From a bacterium (GTDB lineage: Bacteria > Chlamydiota > Chlamydiia > Chlamydiales > SM23-39), in contig JAKAFF010000016.1 of assembly GCA_021818045.1 (NCBI GenBank), positions 1 through 13,500 on the forward strand: a DNA stretch of 13,500 bases. Reading direction: 5' to 3'. Position 1 is the first letter of the stretch. The number at the start of each line of letters is the position of its first letter. Both the position numbers and the translations under genes were made by a program. The notes beneath the pieces were generated by a model that was not told the origin of the DNA, did no database searches, and saw only the letters and a program-made list of their open reading frames with translations. Shown here piece after piece: positions 6,444 through 13,500 of the stretch.

Positions 6444-9017
6444 TCAAGAAAAAATTTCATATCTAATACGCGATGGCGACTCCAGAATTAGAGATAATCG
6501 GCTATAGGGAGGGATTTTGTTTTCCAAAATGCCTGTCGCAAAGAGATTCACCACCTCCTGCTGAATCAAGCGGCGCAAAGGTCTGGCCCCAAATGAGGGG
6601 TCATACCCCTCTTGAGCCAGATATTGGGCAACATCTTTGTCCCAGACCAATGCAATATGGCGAGCTTGCAGCCTGTCCGCCACTTTTTTAAGCTGGAATG
6701 CCACGATTTTTTCCATGTCCGCAAGTTGTAAGGGAAGGAATGGAAGAATTTCGTCCAGGCGATTGAGAAATTCGGGACGAAACGTCCGTTTCAACACGGG
6801 ATCCACGAGTTCCAAAAGCTGTTCTTTCGTAAGCTCTTTTTTGCCCATTAAAAGATCTGATCCCAAATTGGACGTCATGATAAAAAGGGCATTTTTCCCA
6901 TTGACTTTGCGGCCCTTACTGTCTGTCAGGCGCCCCTCGTCGAACACTTGGAGCAAGATATTAAACACATCTGGATGCGCTTTTTCAATCTCATCTAATA
7001 GCACAACAGAATAAGGGCGCCGCCGCAAGGCCTCTGTTAATTGCCCCCCTTCTTCATATCCCACATATCCCGGGGGCGAACCCACAAGTCTTGATACACT
7101 ATGCTTTTCCATGTACTCGGACATGTCGAGACGGATGATCGCATCTTCTTTATCAAATAGTTGCTCGGCTAAAGCCTTGACGAGCTCCGTTTTTCCCACA
7201 CCGGTTGGGCCTAAAAAGAGAAACACCCCCACAGGTCTTTGGGGATCGCTAAGGCCTGCGCGCGATCTACGGATCGCCTCACACACAGCTCTTACGGCCA
7301 AAGATTGCCCCACTACCCGCTCTTCGAGATGTTTTTCGAGATGCAAAATCTTTTGCACCTGCTGCTCCAACATCTTTTCAACAGGAATGCCAGTCCATTT
7401 TGCCACAATTTGGGCAATGAGCGGCTCATCCACCTCTTCTTGCAACAGCCGTCCTTGCAAAGCATTCAGACTGTCTTGCGCTTTTTCTAGCTCTTTTTGC
7501 AGCGCAGGGATCTGGTTGTAGCGGATTTCTGCAACGCGGTTGTACTCGGCTTTGCGCTCTGCCTCTTCTTCTTGAAAGCGCAGCTTTTCAAGCGCATCCT
7601 TTTTGTCCTTCAGTTTTGCAATGAGGCCCTTTTCTTGACTCCACTTAGCGCGCAACAATCCCAGCTCCTCTTTCACTTGTGCAATTTTGCCGTCGGCCTC
7701 TTTCGCGGCGACCTCATTGCCTTCGCGCTTCAAAGCTTCTTGTTTTACGATGAGTGAGGAGAGCTCTTTTTCTTTCAGTTCAATCGGCAGTGGGAGCGAC
7801 CCAATTTGCATCCGAATAAAACTTGCGGCTTCATCGATGAGGTCGATCGCCTTATCCGGCAAGCGTCGATCTGTAATATAGCGAGACGACAAAAATACAG
7901 CTGCGTGTAAAGCAGATTCAGTGATCCGAACGCCGTGATAGATCTCATAGCGCTCTTTAAGAGCGCGCAAAATGACAACTGTATCTTCCAAAGAGGGCTC
8001 TGGGACCATAACGGGCTGAAATCTGCGCTCAAGTGCTGCATCTTTTTCAATATACTTTTGATATTCTGCCAAAGTGGTAGCGCCTATGCAGTGAAGCATG
8101 CCACGTGCTAATGCAGGTTTTAGCAGATTGGCCGCATCCATCGACCCCTCGGATGCCCCAGCCCCGACTAGGGTGTGCACCTCATCGACAAATAAAATGA
8201 TGCGCCCATCGCTTTTTTCAATTTCATCCAAAATCCCTTTCAGACGCTCTTCAAACTCGCCCCGAAATTTAGTGCCCGCAACCAAACTACCCAAATCTAA
8301 AACTAAAAGATCCTTGCCCTTCAAAGAGTCTGGGACATCGCCATTTGCAATCCGTTGTGCAAGTCCTTCAGCAATGGCCGTTTTGCCGACACCTGGCTCC
8401 CCAATGAGCATGGGATTATTTTTCGTCCTTCGCGAAAGCACCTGAATCGTTCTGCGAATCTCCTCGTCGCGTCCAATCACAGGATCGAGCTTGCCGCTCC
8501 GAGCAAGTGTCGTCAGATTTTTGCAAAATTTTTCCAACGCCTTCATGTTTGATTCAGCAGAGGGCGAATCCATATGGCGAGAGCCGCGAATTTTGCGAAT
8601 GGCCATTTCGACATCTTTGGCCGACTTTTTCGACATTTTTTTCCATGAAGCCAAAGGCTCGAGCGGCTTTTCCCAAAAGGCGAGCAGAAGATGATCGCTT
8701 CCCACATACGCATCATTCCATGCTTTGGCTATCCGATCGGCATCTTGCAGTTTTTGCTGCAATCCTGCAGCTACCTGCGGCGCTTGTGCTGCACCCTCAT
8801 ATGTGGGTATCGCACGCAAAGTCGACTCGATTTGGTTGAGCAGAATGTTAGGATCCAGCTGCAGAGCTTTGCAAAGAGAAGCAAAATACCCTTCTGCATC
8901 TAATAGCAAAGAGCGCAGCAGGTGATTTTCATTCACCTCGACATGAGATTGACTTTGTGCAAATTGGAACGCATCTTCAATCGCCTGCGTTACAGCTTCA
9001 GTAAATTGTGGTGCCAT
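6444..9017 (-). CDS. clpB: ClpB protein disaggregase (Hsp104/ClpB AAA+ ATPase)
   Basis: ClpB is a hexameric cytoplasmic ATPase that pulls proteins out of aggregates together with DnaK. The 857-residue length is typical. Domains in order: an N-terminal repeat domain (about 1-145); the first AAA+ module with Walker A GEPGVGKT (206-213) and Walker B ILFVDE (274-279); a coiled-coil middle domain (about 405-525) rich in Glu, Lys and Ala; the second module with Walker A GPTGVGKT (603-610) and Walker B VVLLDE (671-676). I chose ATG 9017, with GGAGG seven bases upstream; the longer frame from TTG 9029 would place the ribosome-binding site inside the gene. No CIRCE operator is visible upstream. The palindromic element at 9055-9217 separates the gene from sequence further upstream. 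Confidence 0.96.
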   Translation of the reverse strand: MAPQFTEAVTQAIEDAFQFAQSQSHVEVNENHLLRSLLLDAEGYFASLCKALQLDPNILLNQIESTLRAIPTYEGAAQAPQVAAGLQQKLQDADRIAKAWNDAYVGSDHLLLAFWEKPLEPLASWKKMSKKSAKDVEMAIRKIRGSRHMDSPSAESNMKALEKFCKNLTTLARSGKLDPVIGRDEEIRRTIQVLSRRTKNNPMLIGEPGVGKTAIAEGLAQRIANGDVPDSLKGKDLLVLDLGSLVAGTKFRGEFEERLKGILDEIEKSDGRIILFVDEVHTLVGAGASEGSMDAANLLKPALARGMLHCIGATTLAEYQKYIEKDAALERRFQPVMVPEPSLEDTVVILRALKERYEIYHGVRITESALHAAVFLSSRYITDRRLPDKAIDLIDEAASFIRMQIGSLPLPIELKEKELSSLIVKQEALKREGNEVAAKEADGKIAQVKEELGLLRAKWSQEKGLIAKLKDKKDALEKLRFQEEEAERKAEYNRVAEIRYNQIPALQKELEKAQDSLNALQGRLLQEEVDEPLIAQIVAKWTGIPVEKMLEQQVQKILHLEKHLEERVVGQSLAVRAVCEAIRRSRAGLSDPQRPVGVFLFLGPTGVGKTELVKALAEQLFDKEDAIIRLDMSEYMEKHSVSRLVGSPPGYVGYEEGGQLTEALRRRPYSVVLLDEIEKAHPDVFNILLQVFDEGRLTDSKGRKVNGKNALFIMTSNLGSDLLMGKKELTKEQLLELVDPVLKRTFRPEFLNRLDEILPFLPLQLADMEKIVAFQLKKVADRLQARHIALVWDKDVAQYLAQEGYDPSFGARPLRRLIQQEVVNLFATGILENKIPPYSRLSLILESPSRIRYEIFS

Positions 9018-9054
9018 CACGTCCTCCAATTAGAGCTTCTCAAAACAACTCTCT

Positions 9055-9217
9055 TATACACAAATGAGTTCAAAAGTTGGATTTTCGGCTGCGCCAAAGC
9101 GGCGCAATTCGTCTATCGTAAATGACCCTATATTTTTAATATTGGGTCACTTACGATAGGCGAATTCCGCCAGCTTTCGCGTTGCCCAAAACCAACTTTT
9201 GAACTCATTTGTGTATA
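9055..9217. repeat. 163-bp palindromic MITE-like element, complete
   Basis: The two ends are perfect inverted repeats of 26 bases (9055-9080 and 9192-9217, outer sequence TATACACAAATGAG). Inside them the arms continue as an imperfect inverted repeat: 9081-9128 pairs with 9143-9191 with scattered mismatches, and the AT-rich centre TATATTTTTAATAT (9129-9142) is the loop. The whole element could fold into one long hairpin. There is no open frame for a transposase. Each end reads TATA, so a TA target duplication around an element beginning TACACAAAT is possible, which would suit mobilisation by an IS630/mariner-type enzyme; this is inference from ends alone. A second copy occurs at 1-102. Confidence 0.85.
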
Positions 9218-9360
9218 AAGCTCGAACCTTCCAGAACGATCTCGATTTTACAAGACACACATCTCAAAGATCAAAACATTTTCAACCATTTTTTTGAGCA
9301 GAACAAATATATGCCACTAAGTTACAATCACTACCGCACGTTTTTTTCACTTTGACATTT
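9218..9360. other. Intergenic spacer between the palindromic element and the 9361 gene
   Basis: This AT-rich 143-bp stretch should hold the start of transcription for the rightward gene at 9361 and perhaps the original clpB promoter pointing left. I could not pick out a convincing -35/-10 pair on either strand. TTGACA at 9352-9357 is a perfect -35 hexamer on the plus strand, but it lies within the first codons of the longer reading frame, only four bases before ATG 9361, so it cannot serve that start. Confidence 0.4.
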
Positions 9361-9918
9361 ATGAAGATTCGTTTCTGGCTACTGGGCGGCGCATCCCTCT
9401 ACCCATTGCTAACACCTCCCCGCAACGACCGTCCTCCTATTTTGGAGAATATTCAGACTACCACAATACGCACCTTTTCGCAGTGGCACCACGCCCGCAC
9501 CCCCCCAGAACCCCCTCTCCACAAAATAGGCGCCACCGTAACACTGGATGGCCGCCAATATAAAATCATCGGCTGTAGTGGGCATAGCCAGGAAACGCTC
9601 AAGACCGACATGACGCAACGGGAACTATTCACCGGTCCATTTGCGGTGGCATGTCGATATGCTAAAATCAATGCCCGACAAGGAAGTAGAGCGGTTGGTT
9701 ATTTTGGCGTTCCCACAGAAAATGAACACCTCCTGCGATTGGGGCCCGCGAAATGCGAGTGCATCCACAATCCTTGGACCCCTGAGAGCATGCAAAAAGC
9801 GGGGGTTCAGATGGTAGCTATTCAACCCGTCTCAGATAGCAATGACCCCTCCTTAGGGGCTGCTATCCGCCGATTTCGCAATGCAGGTCAAGGGGTCGAA
9901 AAAGGGGCAGGCGCTTGA
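9361..9918 (+). CDS. Unrecognised protein with a possible export signal
   Basis: I do not recognise this 185-residue protein. It starts with two basic residues (MKIR) and a short hydrophobic stretch FWLLGGASLYPLL (5-17), which could be a weak signal peptide; no lipobox cysteine and no further membrane segment follow. Residues about 18-55 are rich in proline, arginine and threonine and look unstructured; the rest (about 56-160) looks globular, with four cysteines at 72, 98, 132 and 134. No catalytic motif is evident. ATG 9361 is chosen over TTG 9352 because it gives the better N-terminus, but neither has a ribosome-binding site. It stands alone between the repeat element and a tRNA on the opposite strand. 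Its length and even composition favour a real gene, though a chance frame cannot be excluded. Confidence 0.5.
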   Translation: MKIRFWLLGGASLYPLLTPPRNDRPPILENIQTTTIRTFSQWHHARTPPEPPLHKIGATVTLDGRQYKIIGCSGHSQETLKTDMTQRELFTGPFAVACRYAKINARQGSRAVGYFGVPTENEHLLRLGPAKCECIHNPWTPESMQKAGVQMVAIQPVSDSNDPSLGAAIRRFRNAGQGVEKGAGA

Positions 9919-9936
9919 GTCCAATAGGACAACGCC
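9899..9936 (-). terminator. Probable intrinsic terminator of tRNA-Ser
   Basis: On the minus strand, starting nine bases after the tRNA, GGCG and GTCC pair with GGAC and CGCC (9910-9936) around a TATT loop, with a small internal loop between the two stem parts. GCCCC and a run of five T follow (9899-9908). It overlaps the last codons of the convergent gene ending at 9918. The stem is short, so confidence is moderate. Confidence 0.4.
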
Positions 9937-9944
9937 TTAGGGAT

Positions 9945-10031
9945 CGGAGAGAGTGGGATTCGAACCCACGAAACGCTTTCACGTTTACACGCTTTCCAAG
10001 CGTGCTCCTTAAGCCTCTCGGACATCTCTCC
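9945..10031 (-). tRNA. tRNA-Ser (anticodon GGA)
   Basis: The minus strand folds into a full class II tRNA of 87 nucleotides. The acceptor stem pairs GGAGAGA (10031-10025) with TCTCTCC, followed by discriminator G at 9945, the base expected for serine. The anticodon stem is CACGC/GCGTG with loop TTGGAAA, anticodon GGA at plus positions 9995-9997, reading UCC and UCU codons. A long variable arm follows, as in all serine tRNAs, and then the T arm GTGGG-TTCGAAT-CCCAC. The CCA end is not encoded. Confidence 0.97.
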
Positions 10032-10075
10032 AAATGATCCGGCCATAGAGCTTAACGGATCTTGTGTTTATGAGA

Positions 10076-10087
10076 CAAGAGGTCTTG
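10076..10087. promoter_or_regulatory. Short palindrome near a possible promoter of the metal transporter
   Basis: CAAGAGGTCTTG has inverted arms CAAGA and TCTTG around GG. It lies directly before TGCTTTATA (10086-10094), which resembles an extended -10 box, 37 bases ahead of the lipoprotein start. This could be an operator for a metal-responsive repressor, but arms of five bases arise often by chance and no known Fur, Zur or MntR box is matched. Confidence 0.2.
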
Positions 10088-10130
10088 CTTTATATAGAGA
10101 AAGAAGCCATATTCTTCTGCAGCTGGATTT

Positions 10131-10991
10131 ATGCAAAAAATCATTTTTATCATTGTAGCTTGCCTATTGGCGGGGTGCACGCAAACCCCAAAACACCCCC
10201 CTCAAAAGCCTTTGCTCCTTGTGAGCATCGCTCCTTACCGTTTTTTCGCCGAGCAAATCGCAGGAGACGAGTTCGACGTACAATCGATAGTGCCGCCTGA
10301 TGTAAATCCCCATTCCTATGAACCCACAGGACATCAGGTAGCCCAAATGGGGAATGCGGCCATGTGGCTGCGGATCGGGGAACCCTTTGAACCGAAAATC
10401 CTCCCTATTCTGAGACAACATACACCAGATCTTGTCGTTTGTGATTTGCGCGAAGGGATCGACTTGATTGAAGAGACGCATTGCATGGGGTGTAAGGGCT
10501 GTTCTATGGACCACTTAGACCGCCATGTTTGGCTAAGTCCTAAACTCGCTATCAAACAGGCTCAATTAATTGAGAAAACTTTGAGCCACCGCTTCCCTGA
10601 AAAAAGCCCCCTTTTTCAAAAAAATTTACAACTCTTATCTCTTCAACTAAGCGCGCTCGATCAAGAGATTCGCGCCTTATTGGAGCCTGTGGTCAAACGA
10701 CAAATTTTAGTATCCCACCCTGCCTTCGGTTACTTTTGCCAGGAGTACCGCTTTGAACAGATTTCCATTGAATACGAAGGGAAAGATCCAAGACCTCAAC
10801 ACCTAGAGGCTGTGCTACGCCAGGCTGTAGCACAAAGTTTGGAGGTCGCACTGGCCCTGCCTCAATACAACAACAAAGGGGCCCAGCTCATCGCCAAAAA
10901 ACTGCATGTGCCCGTCCGCCTCATCGACCCCTATTCAGCAGAGTATTTTGCCATGATGCGTCAATTAGCCCATGTACTTGCGGAGCCATAA
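10131..10991 (+). CDS. Metal-binding lipoprotein of a cluster 9 (ZnuA/TroA-type) ABC importer
   Basis: This 286-residue protein should capture zinc or manganese outside the cytoplasmic membrane and hand it to the permease. A hydrophobic signal peptide (2-15) ends in the lipobox LAGC, so Cys 16 is lipidated and cut by signal peptidase II. Family ligands are in place: His 61 in NPHSYEP, His 132 in RHVWLSP, His 196 in VSHPAFGYF and Asp 266 in LIDPYS. Three histidines plus an acid fit the A-I cluster, but zinc and manganese cannot be told apart. Just before His 132 lies HCMGCKGCSMDH (117-128), a Cys-rich loop at the place where ZnuA proteins have a His-rich loop. The gene ends nine bases before the ATPase gene, and the three transporter genes clearly form one operon. 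Confidence 0.9.
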   Translation: MQKIIFIIVACLLAGCTQTPKHPPQKPLLLVSIAPYRFFAEQIAGDEFDVQSIVPPDVNPHSYEPTGHQVAQMGNAAMWLRIGEPFEPKILPILRQHTPDLVVCDLREGIDLIEETHCMGCKGCSMDHLDRHVWLSPKLAIKQAQLIEKTLSHRFPEKSPLFQKNLQLLSLQLSALDQEIRALLEPVVKRQILVSHPAFGYFCQEYRFEQISIEYEGKDPRPQHLEAVLRQAVAQSLEVALALPQYNNKGAQLIAKKLHVPVRLIDPYSAEYFAMMRQLAHVLAEP

Positions 10992-11000
10992 GACCCTCTT

Positions 11001-11732
11001 ATGCTAATCGAAATTGAACACCTAGATTTCTCATATGGATCCACCCCCATCTTGCAAGATGTCACTTTGGGGATCGCGCGGGGAGAGTTCGTCGGCATCA
11101 TGGGACCCAATGGAGGAGGAAAAACCACCCTTTTAAGACTGCTGTTGGGGTTTTTAAAACCATCTAAAGGCAAGCTTACGGTCAAAGGCTCTATTGGATA
11201 TGTCCCCCAAACCGCTAAAACCGACCGCGATTTTCCTATCACAGTCTTAGAGCTGATTCTACTTGGCGCGGTGTCCAAAACCAATGTGTGGGGTTCTTAT
11301 CCAAATGCCTTTCGACAAGAGGCTTACGAATGGATTGAAAGATTAGGACTCACTCCCCATCAACATAAACCCTTTGGCGCGCTATCAGGGGGCCTGGCTC
11401 AAAGAGCGCTGCTCGCAAGAGCGCTACTGTCCCACCCCGAATTGCTACTTCTCGATGAGCCCACAGCCAATATCGATGCCGCATCTGTGACACTCATCAT
11501 GAACCTACTGCAAAGCTTAAAGCCGCAAAAGACCATTTTACTAGTCACACATGACCTCAAAACCGCAGTCGAACGGGTAGATCGCGTCTTGTGCGTACAG
11601 GGGACGGTAAGCTCTTATCTACCAGCCAATGTGTGCGAGCACTTCGCCTTGGGACTTTACCATACGCCGCTTCTCGGTCTGCCCCCAAACCACTTTGAAC
11701 AAAAAGAGGCGCATGTTCTCAACGTTCTTTGA
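11001..11732 (+). CDS. ABC transporter ATPase for metal uptake
   Basis: The 243-residue cytoplasmic subunit powers the importer. All nucleotide-binding motifs are present: Walker A GPNGGGKT (35-42), Q-loop Gln 70, signature LSGGLAQR (128-135), Walker B LLLLDEP (148-154) and the switch His 184 in VTHD. The signature has Leu where Gln is usual (LSGGQ), a tolerated change. It is of the ZnuC/MntB ATPase type on the strength of its neighbours. The C-terminal 40 residues after the switch histidine are not specially conserved. The last 20 bases overlap the permease gene. Confidence 0.93.
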   Translation: MLIEIEHLDFSYGSTPILQDVTLGIARGEFVGIMGPNGGGKTTLLRLLLGFLKPSKGKLTVKGSIGYVPQTAKTDRDFPITVLELILLGAVSKTNVWGSYPNAFRQEAYEWIERLGLTPHQHKPFGALSGGLAQRALLARALLSHPELLLLDEPTANIDAASVTLIMNLLQSLKPQKTILLVTHDLKTAVERVDRVLCVQGTVSSYLPANVCEHFALGLYHTPLLGLPPNHFEQKEAHVLNVL

Positions 11733-12570
11733 AAATGTGTTTTTGCAAATGGCCCTTTGGGCAAGCCTGCTCGCCTCTTTGGCCACAGGAGTCATTGGCT
11801 CATTTGTCGTCGTGAAAAGGATCTCCTTTATCGCAGGCAGCATAGCCCACTCCGTACTAGGCGGCATGGGGCTTTGCCTTTGGCTGCAAAGAAGTATCGG
11901 ATGGCAATGGGCCGATCCCCTCCTGGGGGCTTTTGCTGCAGCCATCCTCTCCGCGTTAAGCCTCGGTTGGGTTCAGCTCAAATACCGACAAAGGGAAGAC
12001 GCCGTCATTGCAGCCATCTGGTCCACCGGCATGGCCATCGGCATTATTTTTGTATCTTTGACCCCCGGAGCCAATGTAGAACTGTTAAGTTATCTATTTG
12101 GCAATATCTTATGGATTGAAGGAAAAGATTTAGTGCATCTAGCACTCCTGGATGGCCTTATTTTAACAGTCGTCTTTGTTTACTATAAAAAATTTCTATC
12201 TATCTGCTTTGACGAAGAGCAGGCGAAATTGCAAGGCATTGCCACTACGCGCCTTTATTTATTATTGCTCTGCTTGGTCGCAATCTCCATCGTTCTACTC
12301 ATGCAGGTAGTCGGCACCATTTTGGTCATCGCAATGCTCACCATCCCTGCAACTTTGGCTGCCCTATTGACAAATCAATTATCCAAAATGATGGGGATTG
12401 CAGCTATACTATGCGCCCTTTTTTGCTTGCTTGGCCTTTGGGTCGCGGCAAGCCTTGATTGGCCGCCTGCCGCCACAATCGCTTTGCTTTCCGCCATCAG
12501 TTATCTGGCCTTTTTGCTATACACAAAAAATAAAAAAAACCCTTACCAAGCAATTCATTTGACAAAGTAG
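11713..12570 (+). CDS. ABC-3 family metal permease
   Basis: This is the channel-forming membrane subunit, 285 residues with about eight hydrophobic segments. Family marks are GSFVVVKRISFIAGSIAHS (26-44), LLSYLFGNILWIEG and FDEEQAKLQGI in the cytoplasmic loop that contacts the ATPase. ATG 11713 is chosen because AAGAGG lies five bases upstream, inside the ATPase gene; the longer frame from 11629 only shadows that gene and gives a non-membrane N-terminus. The 20-bp overlap points to translational coupling. Proteins of this family work as dimers with two ATPase subunits. Confidence 0.92.
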   Translation: MFSTFFENVFLQMALWASLLASLATGVIGSFVVVKRISFIAGSIAHSVLGGMGLCLWLQRSIGWQWADPLLGAFAAAILSALSLGWVQLKYRQREDAVIAAIWSTGMAIGIIFVSLTPGANVELLSYLFGNILWIEGKDLVHLALLDGLILTVVFVYYKKFLSICFDEEQAKLQGIATTRLYLLLLCLVAISIVLLMQVVGTILVIAMLTIPATLAALLTNQLSKMMGIAAILCALFCLLGLWVAASLDWPPAATIALLSAISYLAFLLYTKNKKNPYQAIHLTK

Positions 12571-12619
12571 GGGCTGTTTGAGTAACATTTCCGGGAATTT
12601 ACCTATTGTTAGAGGAATT

Positions 12620-12928
12620 ATGTACGCGATTATCGAGACAGGCGGAAAACAGTACCGAGTCGAAGAGGGCGACGAGCTAGACATCGAACTTCTCGGCGTG
12701 GACGGAGAAGTAAAATTCGACAAAGTTCTCATGGTTCACGACGGCACAGCGCCAAAAATTGGCCTCCCCCACCTTCCTAAATGCGCAGTTCACGCAGAAG
12801 TCATTGGCCAAGCGAAGGGACCCAAAGTCATCGCCTTCAAATACAAGACATGCAAAAACTCTCGTCGTACGGTTGGCCATCGCCAAAAATACTCCCGAGT
12901 AAAAATCACCAAAATCGTCGCAGCATAA
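12620..12928 (+). CDS. rplU: 50S ribosomal protein L21
   Basis: At 102 residues this is a normal-length L21, a protein of the large ribosomal subunit that contacts 23S rRNA. The start MYAIIETGGKQYRV and the C-terminal KNSRRTVGHRQKYSRVKI are diagnostic. ATG 12620 has AGAGGA just upstream; the TTG at 12578 that would add 14 residues is rejected. The gap to the permease gene is 49 bp without a terminator, so it may be read through from the transporter operon. A separate promoter in that gap was not identified with confidence. Confidence 0.97.
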   Translation: MYAIIETGGKQYRVEEGDELDIELLGVDGEVKFDKVLMVHDGTAPKIGLPHLPKCAVHAEVIGQAKGPKVIAFKYKTCKNSRRTVGHRQKYSRVKITKIVAA

Positions 12929-12937
12929 AGGTTTCAA

Positions 12938-13192
12938 ATGGCACAGAAGAAAGGACAAGGCTCTACGCGCAACGGGCGCGACTCGCACTCACAAAGACTT
13001 GGCATTAAAGCTACGATGGGACAATTCGTCACCGCTGGCAGCATTCTCGTCAGACAATGCGGCACGAAGTGGCACCCTTGCAAAAACGTAGGAATCGGAC
13101 GCGATTACACCCTATTTGCTCTAACAGATGGGATCGTCCAATTCCGCAAGACTGCGAAGACGTACGTCTCCGTAGTTCCACAACCCCAATAA
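12938..13192 (+). CDS. rpmA: 50S ribosomal protein L27
   Basis: The 84-residue protein begins MAQKKGQGSTRNGRDS, the classic L27 N-terminus that reaches toward the peptidyl-transferase centre, with no cleavable extension of the kind known in Firmicutes. The rest (GSILVRQCGTKWHPCKNVGIGRDYTLFA) is equally typical. It follows rplU by nine bases and precedes obg by ten, the almost universal L21-L27-Obg order. Confidence 0.97.
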   Translation: MAQKKGQGSTRNGRDSHSQRLGIKATMGQFVTAGSILVRQCGTKWHPCKNVGIGRDYTLFALTDGIVQFRKTAKTYVSVVPQPQ

Positions 13193-13202
13193 ATCGGTCC
13201 CC

Positions 13203-13500
13203 ATGTTCGTCGATACAGTACATCTTCAGTTATCGGCGGGCAAGGGAGGCAACGGCGTCATCGCCTGGCGCCGAGAAAAATTCATCCCTAAAGGCGGCCC
13301 CGCAGGCGGAAATGGCGGACACGGCGGCTCTGTCGTCTTCATCGCCGATTCTCAAGTCCATTCCCTCGAGTATTTTCGCAACCGACGCATTCTAAAAGCC
13401 GAAAATGGCCAAGACGGCGCAGGCAATCGCTGCACGGGGCGCACAGGACGCGATCTTGCGCTTAAAATCCCCTTGGGCACGCTCATCAAGGATCCTCACA
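13203..13500 (+). CDS. obg: GTPase Obg (N-terminal part, cut by window end)
   Basis: The frame from ATG 13203 is open to the end of the window (99 complete codons). It encodes the glycine-rich Obg fold: MFVDTVHLQLSAGKGGNG (1-18), FIPKGGPAGGNGGHGGSV (27-44), then LGTLIKDP. The GTPase domain lies beyond the window. Obg is an essential ribosome-assembly and stress GTPase. There is no good ribosome-binding site, and the gene begins ten bases after rpmA, which suggests coupled translation. Confidence 0.97.
   Translation, partial: MFVDTVHLQLSAGKGGNGVIAWRREKFIPKGGPAGGNGGHGGSVVFIADSQVHSLEYFRNRRILKAENGQDGAGNRCTGRTGRDLALKIPLGTLIKDPH

Noticed and set aside
7111..7521. Open frames of 60-140 codons on the plus strand opposite clpB
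   Set aside because: They mirror the codon pattern of clpB, show low-complexity Ser/Cys/Phe-rich translations, and no recognisable motif.
9018..9054. CIRCE or other heat-shock operator before clpB
   Set aside because: No TTAGCACTC-type inverted repeat occurs here or in the region to 9360.
11629..11712. Longer N-terminus of the ABC permease
   Set aside because: The added 28 residues are a shadow of the ATPase gene and polar; ATG 11713 has its own ribosome-binding site.
12578..12619. Longer N-terminus of L21 from TTG 12578
   Set aside because: L21 proteins begin at the MYAIIETGGKQY segment, and a good ribosome-binding site precedes ATG 12620.
13057..13395. 112-codon frame across rpmA and obg
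   Set aside because: Both true genes are unmistakable in the other frames; this one is a shadow.
1..13500. CRISPR array, prophage, toxin-antitoxin or defence genes
   Set aside because: No regularly spaced repeats and no integrase, nuclease or phage structural motifs were seen; the genes are mainly housekeeping.

Overview
The window most likely comes from a member of the Chlamydiae, probably an environmental (Parachlamydia-like) lineage. Three things point there. The nrdR-dksA-lspA order is one I recall from Chlamydia. A cluster 9 metal ABC transporter lies directly beside rplU-rpmA-obg, genes I also recall as neighbours in C. trachomatis. DksA is of a form that has lost most zinc-finger cysteines. 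This is inference from recalled synteny and was not checked against a database. Base composition is moderate, near 45-50 % G+C by eye.

Layout. Positions 1-102 are the right half of a palindromic repeat whose full 163-bp copy recurs at 9055-9217 (101 of 102 positions identical). Next on the + strand is a broken ATP-grasp gene (179-1342) with an in-frame TAA at codon 28. It meets, tail to tail and overlapping, a minus-strand run of eight genes that overlap one another without a gap from 6292 down to 1287: nrdR, dksA, lspA, an unrecognised gene, a shortened CinA/PncC, an RlmI-like methyltransferase, a TrmH-family methyltransferase and an RluA-family pseudouridine synthase. The run combines nucleotide-reductase control, transcriptional response, lipoprotein processing and RNA modification. 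clpB (minus strand) lies behind it.

The intact palindromic element sits 37 bp upstream of the clpB start codon, so clpB transcription must start inside the element, in the short gap, or read through it. Beyond it are a small gene of unknown function with a possible export signal (9361-9918, +), a tRNA-Ser(GGA) on the minus strand with a plausible terminator, and a plus-strand series: metal-binding lipoprotein, ABC ATPase, ABC permease, rplU, rpmA and the start of obg, which runs off the window.

The three transporter genes together form a zinc- or manganese-type uptake system: a lipid-anchored binding protein, a cytoplasmic ATPase and a membrane channel. The binding protein has a Cys-rich loop where ZnuA proteins carry a His-rich loop. 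I saw no CRISPR array, phage or defence system. The least ordinary items are the palindromic repeat element, the interrupted ATP-grasp gene, the shortened CinA, the Cys-rich loop, and two genes I do not recognise.
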